Shown: positions 17,738-26,000 of the stretch, piece after piece | Position numbering within the stretch: the stretch's first letter is position 1 | Layout: every line of letters begins with the position of its first letter | The notes under the pieces: generated by a model | Told to the model about the DNA's origin: nothing | Seen by the model: the letters and a program-made list of their open reading frames with translations, nothing else | Database searches by the model: none | Assembly: GCF_003111665.1 (NCBI RefSeq) | Contig: NZ_CP022188.1 | Location: 496,001 to 560,000 of the forward strand | Length of the DNA: 64,000 nucleotides | Direction: 5' to 3' | From: Parazoarcus communis | GTDB lineage: Bacteria; Pseudomonadota; Gammaproteobacteria; Burkholderiales; Rhodocyclaceae | Made by a program: the position numbers and the translations under genes

Positions 17738-17833
17738 CAGGGCCTGTAGCGGCCGTAGCCGAAGGGAAGCCGGCGATGTTACCCCGGCTTGCGTCGCCGC
17801 GCCCAGCGCACGCTTGATGCCCGGCGCCGGATT

Positions 17834-18382
17834 TCAGTCGAGGCCGGCTGCAGGCAGACGGGCGAGTTTTCGCTGCAGCGTGCGCCGGTGCATCTTCAGT
17901 GCGCGGGCGGTGGCGGAAATGTTGCCTTCATGCTCGGCCAGCACGCGCTGCAGATGTTCCCACTCGAGCCGGTCCACCGACATCGGCACGTCCGGCGCGC
18001 GCTCGTCGATCACCACGTCCTCGGCACGCAAGCCCTTGATGATGGAATCCACGTCGGCCGGCTTGGCAAGATACTGCGTAGCCCCGAGCTTCACCGCATC
18101 GACCGCGGTGGCGATGCTGGCATAGCCGGTCAGCACCAGGATGCGCGCGTTCGGGCTGGCATCGAGCAGCGGGCGGATCAGGCGCAAACCCGAGGCGCCG
18201 TCGAGGTTGAGGTCGAGCACGATGAACTCGGGCGCGTGATCGCGTGCAAGCTCGAGCGCGCCGTCGCAGTCGGTCGCGCCATGAACGTCGAAACCGCGCT
18301 GGCCCAGCGCACGCGCGAGCACGCGATTGAAGGCGGGATCGTCGTCAATGACCAGTAGCGTCGCAGCACAGTCCGTATTCAT
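17834..18382 (-). CDS. regA: RegA/ActR/PrrA-type response regulator
   Basis: Global redox response regulator. 182 residues: receiver domain with acidic pocket VIDDDP, phospho-acceptor Asp57 (IVLDLNL) and Lys in YLAKPAD. A short linker and a Fis-type helix-turn-helix at the C-terminus (ISATARALKMHRRTLQRKL) follow, the compact RegA architecture. Start ATG at 18382 overlaps the regB stop (ATGA). The longer in-frame extension is shadow of regB. RegA homologues control photosynthesis, carbon fixation and denitrification genes in other proteobacteria. The neighbour here is nosZ. Confidence 0.93.
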   Translation of the reverse strand: MNTDCAATLLVIDDDPAFNRVLARALGQRGFDVHGATDCDGALELARDHAPEFIVLDLNLDGASGLRLIRPLLDASPNARILVLTGYASIATAVDAVKLGATQYLAKPADVDSIIKGLRAEDVVIDERAPDVPMSVDRLEWEHLQRVLAEHEGNISATARALKMHRRTLQRKLARLPAAGLD

Positions 18383-19755
18383 TCCGGTTTTTCCTGCAGG
18401 GGAATGCTGAGACGGGCGATGGTGCCACCATTGCTGCCGATGGTGAAGCCGAGCGTGCCGCCATGATGCTCGACGGCCGAATGCGCGAGAAACAGCCCGA
18501 GCCCCATACCCGACGCGCTCCCGGCCAGCGGCCCCGTGCGCGCGGCATCGCACACCGCAGCGGGAATACCGCACCCCTGATCGGACACCTCGACCACGAA
18601 GTCACCGCCTGACACCTGCGCCCTGACCCCTACCGGCGCACGCGCCTGCCCGGCCTTGGCATTGGCATTGGCCGCGTTGTCGATGAGATTGTGCAGCGCC
18701 TCGCCCAGGCTCGCATCGGCCACGATGCGGGCCGCATTCAGCGGCACGGGGACGCTCAGCGCGGCGCTGGCGTGCGGACGCAGCCCGCGCCAGCGCGTCA
18801 GCACCCCGTCGATCCAGTCGGTGGCACTCACCGCACCGCCACCTTCGGCACGCTGCTGCCCCGCCTCACGCGCAAGGCCATTGAGGATGTCCCGGCAATG
18901 ATCGACCTGGGTCCGCATCAGTTCGATGTCCTCGTGTGCGTCGTCGCCGAGGTCGGTGCGACGGGCCAGTTCATCGCTGAGGATGCGCAGGGTACCCAGG
19001 GGCGTGCCCAGGCGGTGGGCTGCGCCGGCGGCAAGCTTGCCCACGCCGACGACATAGGCATCACGCGCACGTGCGGCATCGCTCGCGGCCAGCGCCTGCT
19101 CGCGACGCAGCAAGGCTGCGTTGAGACGGACCACGAACCACACCACGGTGAGCGCGGAAAAGGAAAAGCCCAGCCACATGCCGGCCAGGTGCCAGGTCAT
19201 GGCCATGTTCGCATCCGCCAGTTGTACCGGATGATGGAAGCGCCACAGCAGCGAGTACTCAAGCACGGCCAGCGCCGCCAGCGCCCAGGCCTGCGGGGCC
19301 GACAGGATGGTCGCCCCGACGGCGACCAGGGGCAGCAGGAAGGCAATCGCCGGATTGGTCGCACCACCGCCGAAGTACAGAAACGCGCCCCACGCGAGCA
19401 TGTCCGCAATCAGCTGCAACATCGCCCCGCGACGTCCGGTCAGGCCGGACAGCACACCGGCATGCATCAGCAGATTGATCGCCACCAGCGCGAGTATCAC
19501 GGCAAAGAGGGGGCTGCGCGGATGTGCAGGCGCCACCTGCGGAAAGACCAATAGCGCAACCACGGCCATTGCAAGCACCGACAACCAGCGCAAATGCAGC
19601 AGGCGCTCGCGATCCGTGCGCACCTCGCCCAGCGCCTCGACGGGCCTTGGCGCCCGCGGCACGGAATACGTCACAGACACGTGGTTTGGGGCGGATTCGG
19701 ACGTACTCATACCGGTACTCGAGTGAGAACAGGGTGCATCTAATCGATCGGCCAT
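18379..19755 (-). CDS. regB: RegB/PrrB/ActS-type redox sensor histidine kinase
   Basis: Inner-membrane sensor of ubiquinone-pool and cellular redox state. 458 residues: about six N-terminal membrane helices (~55-210) containing the quinone-binding loop GGGATNPAIAFLLP (129-142); H-box GAAHRLGTPLGTL with His247; a Cys at 287 (DHCRDIL) at the place of the redox-active Cys of Rhodobacter RegB; and C-terminal ATPase motifs (NLIDNAANA, DQGCGIP, GMGLGLFLAHSAVEHHGG). The start at 19755 has AAGGA upstream. An alternative ATG lies at 19710. Transcribed divergently from nosZ, with regA overlapping downstream. Confidence 0.93.
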   Translation of the reverse strand: MADRLDAPCSHSSTGMSTSESAPNHVSVTYSVPRAPRPVEALGEVRTDRERLLHLRWLSVLAMAVVALLVFPQVAPAHPRSPLFAVILALVAINLLMHAGVLSGLTGRRGAMLQLIADMLAWGAFLYFGGGATNPAIAFLLPLVAVGATILSAPQAWALAALAVLEYSLLWRFHHPVQLADANMAMTWHLAGMWLGFSFSALTVVWFVVRLNAALLRREQALAASDAARARDAYVVGVGKLAAGAAHRLGTPLGTLRILSDELARRTDLGDDAHEDIELMRTQVDHCRDILNGLAREAGQQRAEGGGAVSATDWIDGVLTRWRGLRPHASAALSVPVPLNAARIVADASLGEALHNLIDNAANANAKAGQARAPVGVRAQVSGGDFVVEVSDQGCGIPAAVCDAARTGPLAGSASGMGLGLFLAHSAVEHHGGTLGFTIGSNGGTIARLSIPLQEKPE

Positions 19756-19765
19756 TTTCCCGTCC

Positions 19766-19779
19766 TTGTCTTAAATCAA
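19766..19779. promoter_or_regulatory. FNR/DNR-like box in the regB-nosZ divergent region
   Basis: TTGTC-TTAA-ATCAA on the plus strand (TTGAT-N4-GACAA on the minus strand) matches the TTGAT-N4-ATCAA consensus at 8 of 10 positions. It lies 155 bases before nosZ and 11 before the regB start. Regulation of either gene is inference. Confidence 0.5.
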
Positions 19780-19810
19780 GGATTTCAATATCCAGCAATC
19801 CTAAAGTGCC

Positions 19811-19846
19811 CCTGCGACAAAACGTCACAGGACAATGTGTCGCAGG
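19811..19846. promoter_or_regulatory. Perfect 9-bp inverted repeat with RegA-like cores before nosZ
   Basis: CCTGCGACA (19811-19819) and TGTCGCAGG (19838-19846) are exact reverse complements separated by 18 bases. They carry GCGAC and GTCGC, the half-site cores described for RegA/PrrA. A second partial partner GTCAC sits between them. The position between regB and nosZ makes a RegA operator plausible. Confidence 0.5.
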
Positions 19847-19933
19847 CAGACAGCCCGCGTTTCCGCCCGCAGCACGCGATGCGCCCGGTGCCTCGACATG
19901 CAATTACTACAGCTGAAACGGAGCCATACGATC

Positions 19934-21877
19934 ATGAACGAAGCCAAGATGAAGCCGGTCGGCGAGATGCCCGATCCGGGCCGCCGCAAGTTTCTGAACA
20001 CCGCCGCATTCGCCGGCCTCGCCGGTGCAGGCCTGTCGGTCGGGCTTTCGGCCTGCAACAAGGAAACAGCACCCGCACCTGCTGCCTCAACGGCACCGAT
20101 GGCAGCTGCAGAGCACCTTGAAGTCGGCAAGTATGAAGTCGCTCCCGGTCAGCTCGACGAATACTATTCCTTCTCCAGCGGCGGTCACTCGGGCGAATGC
20201 CGTATCTACGGCCTGCCCTCGGGTCGTGAGCTGAAGCGCATCCCCGTGTTCAACATGGACTGCCTGGTCGGCTGGGGCACGACCAACGAATCCAAGGCCA
20301 TCCTGGGCACCAAGCCCAACGGCACGCCGAAATACACCACCGGCGACACCCACCACGTTCACCCCTCGTACACCGACGGCACCTACGACGGCAAGTACAT
20401 GTTCGTGAACGACAAGATCCACGGTCGCCTGGCCCGTATCCGCATGGACACGATGGAGACCGACAAGATCACCGAGATTCCCAACATCCAGGGTTTCCAC
20501 GGCACCTTCCCCGACAAGCGCGACCCGGTCGATGCAGCCATCAACCACACCACCCGCGTGTTCTGCGGTGCCGAATTCTCGATTCCGCTGCCCAATGACG
20601 GCCGCGACATGGAAGACGGCAGCAAGTACAAGTCGCTGTTTACCTGCGTCGATGCCGAGACCATGGACGTGCGCTGGCAGGTGCTGATCGACGGTAACTG
20701 CGACCTCGTCGCCAGTTCCTACGACGGCAAGCTGGCCGCGACCAACCAGTACAACACCGAGATGGGCATCCACTACGAAGGCATGATGGGCGCCGAGATG
20801 GACGCCTGCCTGTTCTTCAACGTCGCCCGTATCGAAGAAGCAGTCAAGGCCGGCAAGTTCACCACCATCGGCAGCTCCAAGGTGCCCGTGGTCGATGGCA
20901 CACGCGCCTCGAACGCCGACCCCAAGACCGCACTGACCTGCTATGTGCCGATCCCGAAGAACCCGCACGGCGTGAACATCAGCCCGGACGGCAAGTACTA
21001 CGCCTGCTCCGGCAAGCTGTCGCCGACTGCATCCGTGATCGAGCACGCGCTGGTGCTGAAGTGGTTCGACGGCGAACTGCCGGAAGCCCGCGAAGCCGTG
21101 GTCGCCGAACCGGAAATCGGACTCGGCCCCCTGCACACCGGTTTCGACAACAAGGGCAATGCCTACACCACGCTCTTCCTCGACAGCCAGATCGTGAAGT
21201 GGAACGTGGAAGCCGCGATCAAGTCGTTCAAGGGCGACACCACGGCAAAGGCCGTCGTCGACCGTATCGACGTGCATTACCAGCCGGGCCATGGCTTCAC
21301 CTCGATGGGTGAAACCAAGGAATCCGACGGCCGCTTCTTCGTGTCCGACAACAAGTTCTCCAAGGATCGCTTCCTGCCCGTCGGCCCGCTGCACGCCGAA
21401 ACCGCGCAGCTGATCGACATCAGCGGCGACAAGATGAAACTGGTGGCTGACCACTCGGTGTATTCCGAGCCGCACGACTCCATCATCATCCGCCGCGACA
21501 TCATCAAGACGCGTCAGATCTACAACCTCGACGAGTTCCCGCTGGCGGTCAAGGATCCGAAGGAATCGGGCGTGTTCCGCGACGGCAAGAAGGTCACGGT
21601 CAAACTCACCAGCCAGGCACCTGCCTTCAGCCTGCGCGAGTTCAAGGTCAAGAAGGGTGACGAAGTCACCATCATCCTGACCAACCTCGACAAGGTGGAG
21701 GATCTGACCCACGCCATGGCGATTCCGAAGTACGACATCAACTTCATCGTCAATCCGCAACAGACCCAGTCGGTGACCTTCATTGCCGACAAGCCGGGCG
21801 TGTACTGGTGTTATTGCACCAACTTCTGCCACGCCCTGCACCTTGAGATGCGCTCGCGCATGATCGTCGAGGCCTGA
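19934..21877 (+). CDS. nosZ: Nitrous-oxide reductase NosZ (Tat-exported, clade I type)
   Basis: Periplasmic multicopper enzyme reducing N2O to N2. 647 residues. The N-terminal twin-arginine signal (GRRKFLNTAAFAGLAGAG, Arg17-Arg18) indicates folded Tat export, typical of clade I. CuZ histidine ligands are visible in DTHHVHPSYTDG, GFHGTF, NPHGVN, GPLHTG and SEPHDS. The C-terminal cupredoxin has the CuA motif CYCTNFCHALHLEM (Cys628, Cys632, His636, Met639). Asn630 stands where the Pseudomonas enzyme has Trp, a backbone-carbonyl ligand, and an extra Cys626 lies just before. Start ATG at 19934 has GGAG 11 bases upstream. The longer frame is non-coding. A strong terminator follows, so nosR has its own promoter. 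Confidence 0.97.
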   Translation: MNEAKMKPVGEMPDPGRRKFLNTAAFAGLAGAGLSVGLSACNKETAPAPAASTAPMAAAEHLEVGKYEVAPGQLDEYYSFSSGGHSGECRIYGLPSGRELKRIPVFNMDCLVGWGTTNESKAILGTKPNGTPKYTTGDTHHVHPSYTDGTYDGKYMFVNDKIHGRLARIRMDTMETDKITEIPNIQGFHGTFPDKRDPVDAAINHTTRVFCGAEFSIPLPNDGRDMEDGSKYKSLFTCVDAETMDVRWQVLIDGNCDLVASSYDGKLAATNQYNTEMGIHYEGMMGAEMDACLFFNVARIEEAVKAGKFTTIGSSKVPVVDGTRASNADPKTALTCYVPIPKNPHGVNISPDGKYYACSGKLSPTASVIEHALVLKWFDGELPEAREAVVAEPEIGLGPLHTGFDNKGNAYTTLFLDSQIVKWNVEAAIKSFKGDTTAKAVVDRIDVHYQPGHGFTSMGETKESDGRFFVSDNKFSKDRFLPVGPLHAETAQLIDISGDKMKLVADHSVYSEPHDSIIIRRDIIKTRQIYNLDEFPLAVKDPKESGVFRDGKKVTVKLTSQAPAFSLREFKVKKGDEVTIILTNLDKVEDLTHAMAIPKYDINFIVNPQQTQSVTFIADKPGVYWCYCTNFCHALHLEMRSRMIVEA

Positions 21878-21936
21878 CCGAAAGCCATGGTGTTGCAGGG
21901 TAGCCCCTGCGGCACCGGGTGATGACAAGCAGTTTT

Positions 21937-21965
21937 CGGGGGGCATATGCCCCCCGTTTTTTTTT
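21937..21965 (+). terminator. Strong intrinsic terminator after nosZ
   Basis: A 20-base perfect palindrome, CGGGGGGCATATGCCCCCCG (21937-21956), is followed by nine T residues. It separates nosZ from nosR transcriptionally and probably raises nosZ mRNA relative to the rest of the cluster. Confidence 0.92.
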
Positions 21966-21981
21966 CATCGCCCCGGCCAAC

Positions 21982-21995
21982 TTGATTCCAAACAA
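21982..21995 (+). promoter_or_regulatory. FNR/DNR-like box upstream of nosR
   Basis: TTGAT-TCCA-AACAA matches TTGAT-N4-ATCAA at 9 of 10 positions and lies 64 bases before the nosR start, just after the nosZ terminator. This fits activation of nosR-D-F-Y-L by an FNR/DNR-family regulator when oxygen is low or NO is present. Confidence 0.65.
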
Positions 21996-22059
21996 GGCAC
22001 CCGCTGCCTCAGTAAATTAGTCTTTCCGCATCTACTGTTTTCCTTCGAGGAGTTCCCGA

Positions 22060-24222
22060 ATGTCTGCCCTCGCAGCACTACGCAATCTGGCCTTCGCGCT
22101 CACGCTCGGGGCCTGCGCGGGATCGGCCTTAGCCAATTCGTATGAAGCTCAGCTTCCGCCCGAACTGAGCACCTCGCCGCACATGTGCGACTACGTCGCC
22201 TGCGCCGACGTGATGCCCGGCGCAGACAGCTTCTCCGAGCGCAAGGGTCAACCCCCCTATGTCGAGGCCTATCGCAGCGCCGATGGTGGCAAGCAGCTGC
22301 TCGGCTACGTCATGCTATCGACCGACATCACCGACATCCCGGCCTACTCGGGCAAACCGGTGGTCACCCTGATCGGCATGGACACCACCGGTCACTTCAC
22401 CGGGGTGAAGGTGCTCAAGCACTCCGAGCCCATCCTGTTGCTGGGTATCCCGGAAGAAGCGCTGATCGAATTCAACAACCAGTACCTGGGCAAGTTCGTC
22501 GGGGACAACATCGAGATCGGGCGCTCGCGCCCCGAGCAGGACATCATCGGCCTCGACGCCATCACCGGCGCCACCGTGACCGTTATCGCGCAGAATCAGG
22601 TGATGATGCTGTCCGGCGGCGAAGTCGCCAAGCAGGTCGGCATTCTCAAGCCGACCATCCGTCCGCAGGCAAAATTCATCGATACCGGCGCCAAGCCGAG
22701 CTGGCAGCAACTGGTGGAAGACGGCAGCGTGCAGCGCCTCACCGTCGCCGCCGAAGAGGTCGGCCTGCCGCATCGCGGACAGCCTTACATCGACCTCTGG
22801 TTCGGCTATCTCAACGAGCCCACCGTCGGTCGCGCAGTGCTCGGCGACGGCCCCTACAACAGCCTGATGAGCCGGCTGGGCGAAGGCGATCACGCCCTCT
22901 TCATCGTGCGCAGCGCCGGTATCGAATCGTTCAAGGGTTCGGGCTTCGTGCGCGGCGGCATCTACGACCGTGTGCAGGTACGCCAGGAACGCGACGCCTT
23001 CACCTTCCGTGACACTGACTACTTCAACCTCTACGGCATTGCCGCAGCCGGCGCGCCCGCATTCAGCGAATCGGCCATCTTCATCGTGCGCTCGGGCGCC
23101 TTCTCTGCAGCCTATCCGTGGAAGCTGGTGTTTCTCGCCAACAAGATGGACAAGGCCACCGGCGCCAAGACCTTCGCCAACTTCGACACCGAATACTGGC
23201 TGCCCGCGACCTACATGGAAGGCGGCCACCCCGAGATCGTGAAGCCCGACCCGGTGTGGCTGAAAATCTGGAAGGAGCGCATGGTCACCATCATTGCCTT
23301 CACCGCCTTCCTCGTCGCCATCGCCGTCGTCTATTCGCAGCGCGACACCCTGGTGCGGCGCTCGACGCGCAAGAACAAGTGGCCGGTGAATGCCTTCAAG
23401 TACGTCGGTTGGGTGATCAGCATCGGCTTCGTCGGCTTCGGCCTGCTGGCCCAGCCATCGATCACCCAGGTGCTGACCTGGTTCCATGCGCTGCTGTTCC
23501 AGTGGCAGTGGGAGCTGTTCCTGTCCGACCCGTTCATCTTCATCTTCTGGTGGTTCATCATCATCACCGTGTTCCTGTGGGGGCGTGGCCTGTTCTGTGG
23601 CTGGGCCTGTCCCTTCGGCTCGCTGTCCGAACTGTTGTACAAGATCGGCGGCTGGGTCGGCCTCAAGCGCTACCAGTTCAAGCTGCCCAAGCCCCTGCAT
23701 GACAAGCTCAAGTGGGTGAAGTACGGCGTCTTCTTCGGACTGCTGGCGGTGAGCATGTTCTCGATGGGGCTGGCCGAAAAGCTGGCCGAGGTCGAACCGT
23801 TCAAGACCACCTTCCTGGTCGGACTGTTCAACCGCAGCTGGCCCTACACCCTGTTTGCCAGCGCGCTGCTCGGGCTGTCGATCTTCACCGAGCGGCCGTT
23901 CTGCAAATACCTGTGCCCGCTCGGCGCCGGTCTCGCCATGCCATCGACCTTCCGCTGGTTCGGACTCAAGCGCAAACAGGAGTGTGACTCTTGCAAGGCC
24001 TGCGCCGTGGGCTGCGGCTCACAGGCCATCGACAAGGACGGCCGCATCGACCAGCGTGAATGCCTGCTGTGCATGGACTGTATGGTCTACTACTACGAAG
24101 ACCATGCCTGCCCCCCGCTGTCGCAGGAGCGCAAGCGCCGCACCAAGGCCGGCCTCACGCTGACGCCGATCGGCGCCGACGGCTACTACATTCCGATCAA
24201 GCCGGTCGCGGCAACGAAATGA
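22060..24222 (+). CDS. nosR: NosR, membrane flavo-iron-sulfur protein for N2O reduction
   Basis: Polytopic protein required for nosZ expression and for electron supply to NosZ. 720 residues. A signal peptide (ending GSALA) is followed by a periplasmic FMN-binding domain (~80-190) with the flavinylation motif TGATVT near 169-174. About five membrane helices (~405-620) contain CGWACPFGSLSELLY and CKYLCPLGAG. A cytoplasmic ferredoxin-like end carries two 4Fe-4S motifs, CDSCKACAVGC and CLLCMDCMVYYYEDHACPP. GAGGAG lies 8 bases before the ATG. Length is normal for the family. It follows the nosZ terminator and an FNR-like box and starts a separate downstream operon. Confidence 0.97.
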   Translation: MSALAALRNLAFALTLGACAGSALANSYEAQLPPELSTSPHMCDYVACADVMPGADSFSERKGQPPYVEAYRSADGGKQLLGYVMLSTDITDIPAYSGKPVVTLIGMDTTGHFTGVKVLKHSEPILLLGIPEEALIEFNNQYLGKFVGDNIEIGRSRPEQDIIGLDAITGATVTVIAQNQVMMLSGGEVAKQVGILKPTIRPQAKFIDTGAKPSWQQLVEDGSVQRLTVAAEEVGLPHRGQPYIDLWFGYLNEPTVGRAVLGDGPYNSLMSRLGEGDHALFIVRSAGIESFKGSGFVRGGIYDRVQVRQERDAFTFRDTDYFNLYGIAAAGAPAFSESAIFIVRSGAFSAAYPWKLVFLANKMDKATGAKTFANFDTEYWLPATYMEGGHPEIVKPDPVWLKIWKERMVTIIAFTAFLVAIAVVYSQRDTLVRRSTRKNKWPVNAFKYVGWVISIGFVGFGLLAQPSITQVLTWFHALLFQWQWELFLSDPFIFIFWWFIIITVFLWGRGLFCGWACPFGSLSELLYKIGGWVGLKRYQFKLPKPLHDKLKWVKYGVFFGLLAVSMFSMGLAEKLAEVEPFKTTFLVGLFNRSWPYTLFASALLGLSIFTERPFCKYLCPLGAGLAMPSTFRWFGLKRKQECDSCKACAVGCGSQAIDKDGRIDQRECLLCMDCMVYYYEDHACPPLSQERKRRTKAGLTLTPIGADGYYIPIKPVAATK

Positions 24223-24255
24223 TTGCCCACTTGACCACGATCATGGGGAAACAAA

Positions 24256-24684
24256 ATGGTTAATCCGAAAATGCCGACCGAGCCGATGGACCCGCCCTAT
24301 GCCGGCAAGACCGGCGTTGCCGGTCGCATCGGCGCCGAGCTCTGGGATCACCTGTGGCCATGGAGCCGTACCGGCTTCCAGCGCCAGCGCGCCATCCAGG
24401 CCGCCGGGCTGGCCCTCGGGCTGGCCGCATCGGTGGTGTGGGTGCTCGCAGCCATGGGACGACTGGAGGCCGGCGCGATCATCGGCTGGTGGTTCGGCTG
24501 GAGCGTGTTCGAAGTCGTCGTCCGCCTCGGCGCCAAACCCTATGTCAAGGAAGGCCCGTGGTGGGGCGCGGCTTACCGCAGCGCGACGGTGATGGACATG
24601 ATCTGCTACGTCTCGTTCAAGAACCTGTTGATTGGCGCCGTACTCTTCCTGTCGCTCAAGAGTCTGGGCCTGGTCAGCATCTGA
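24256..24684 (+). CDS. Small membrane protein of the nos cluster, function unknown
   Basis: A 142-residue product with a hydrophilic N-terminus (~45 residues) and three likely membrane helices: AAGLALGLAASVVWVLAAMG (~49-68), AGAIIGWWFGWSVFEVVVRL (~72-92) and the C-terminal NLLIGAVLFLSL (~122-134). GGGGAAA stands just upstream of the ATG. It lies between nosR (33 bases) and nosD (50 bases) and is surely co-transcribed. I do not recognise a named family. Candidates are a partner of NosR/NosD/NosY in electron or copper-sulfur delivery, inferred only from position. Confidence 0.8.
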   Translation: MVNPKMPTEPMDPPYAGKTGVAGRIGAELWDHLWPWSRTGFQRQRAIQAAGLALGLAASVVWVLAAMGRLEAGAIIGWWFGWSVFEVVVRLGAKPYVKEGPWWGAAYRSATVMDMICYVSFKNLLIGAVLFLSLKSLGLVSI

Positions 24685-24734
24685 ACCGCCCTCTGTCCTC
24701 CCATACGTGTCATTCACAAGGACTCACCCCGATC

Positions 24735-26000
24735 ATGCTGCGTTTCGCCCTTCCTGTCCTGCTGCTGTGGCTGTGCACCTCGGTGCACGCCGCCACGTGG
24801 ACAGTCCGCCCGGGCGAGTCGATACAGGCCGCCATCAACGCCGCCGCTGCACACGACACGGTGAGCGTCGAGCGTGCGCACTATCGCGAGAACCTCGTTC
24901 TCGACAAGCCACTGACGCTCAAGGGTATCGACCGTCCGACCCTAGACGGCGGCCACCGCGGCGACACCATCCGCATCCGCAGCCCGCAGGTAACGATTGA
25001 CGGCCTCATCGTGATCAACTCCGGCGCCGATCTCGAGAAGCAGAATGCGGGCATCTACCTGCAGCCCGGCTCGGACTCGACGCGGGTGCTCAACTGCGAC
25101 CTCGTCTACAACCTGTTCGGGCTGTGGATCGAGACCTCGAAGAACGTCGAGATCCGCGACAACCTGATCGCCGGCAAGCGTGATCTGATGTCGCAGCACC
25201 GCGGCAACGGCATCCAGCTCTACAACACCGAGGGCGCACAGATCATCGGTAACAACATCAGCTTCGTGCGCGACGGCATCTACGTGGATGTGTCGCACCA
25301 CGCGGTGTTTGCGCGCAACCGCATCCATCACGTGCGCTACGGCACCCACTACATGAACTCCCACAACAACGTGTGGGAAGACAACGATTCGTACTACAAC
25401 CGTGGCGGACTGGCGCTGATGATGACCCGCAACCAGGTCATCCGGAACAACCGCGCCTGGGGCAATTCGGACCACGGCATCATGCTGCGCACCATCCAGG
25501 ATTCGGTGATCGAGAACAACGTGGTGGCGGGCAACGCACGCGGCTTCTTCATCTACGACGCCGAGTTCAACACCCTGCGCAACAACCTGGTGGTCGACAA
25601 CGACGTCGGCGTGCATCTGTGGGCGGGGTCCTACCGCAACCAGGCCGAAGGCAACGACTTCATCTCCAACCGCACCCAGATCAAGTACGTCGCTGCACGC
25701 GACGAGATCTGGGGCAAGGAAGGCGGCAACTACTGGAGCAACTACGTCGGCTGGGATCGCAACGGCGACGGCATCGGCGACGTGCAGTACGAAGCCAACG
25801 ACATGGTGGACCGCCTGTCATGGCGCCACCCGATGATGAAGCTGCTGCTCGCCAGCCCGGCGGTGCAGACCCTGCGCCTGGTAGCGCAGCAGTTTCCGCT
25901 GCTGCGCGCACCGAGCATCGTCGACCCCAAGCCGCATATGCAGCCGACTCACTCTGACTGGAGCCAATGGCGTGGCAGACACTTCCCCCACCCCGACTGA
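24735..26000 (+). CDS. nosD: NosD, periplasmic copper-site maturation protein
   Basis: Required with NosF and NosY for assembly of the CuZ copper-sulfide cluster of NosZ, probably receiving a sulfur species exported by NosFY. 421 residues: a signal peptide (cleavage after SVHA), then a right-handed parallel beta-helix of carbohydrate-binding/CASH repeats (NGIQLYNTEGAQIIGNN, GIYVDVSHHAVFARNRI, GIMLRTIQDSVIENNV). Its conserved end is NYWSNYVGWDRNGDGIGD. Start ATG 24735 fits the signal peptide. An upstream in-frame run lies in the preceding gene. The 3' end overlaps nosF by 29 bases. Confidence 0.96.
   Translation: MLRFALPVLLLWLCTSVHAATWTVRPGESIQAAINAAAAHDTVSVERAHYRENLVLDKPLTLKGIDRPTLDGGHRGDTIRIRSPQVTIDGLIVINSGADLEKQNAGIYLQPGSDSTRVLNCDLVYNLFGLWIETSKNVEIRDNLIAGKRDLMSQHRGNGIQLYNTEGAQIIGNNISFVRDGIYVDVSHHAVFARNRIHHVRYGTHYMNSHNNVWEDNDSYYNRGGLALMMTRNQVIRNNRAWGNSDHGIMLRTIQDSVIENNVVAGNARGFFIYDAEFNTLRNNLVVDNDVGVHLWAGSYRNQAEGNDFISNRTQIKYVAARDEIWGKEGGNYWSNYVGWDRNGDGIGDVQYEANDMVDRLSWRHPMMKLLLASPAVQTLRLVAQQFPLLRAPSIVDPKPHMQPTHSDWSQWRGRHFPHPD

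Noticed and set aside
20087-21946. 619-codon minus-strand open frame opposite nosZ
   Set aside because: Shadow of nosZ, and it would cross the nosZ terminator. No domain content.
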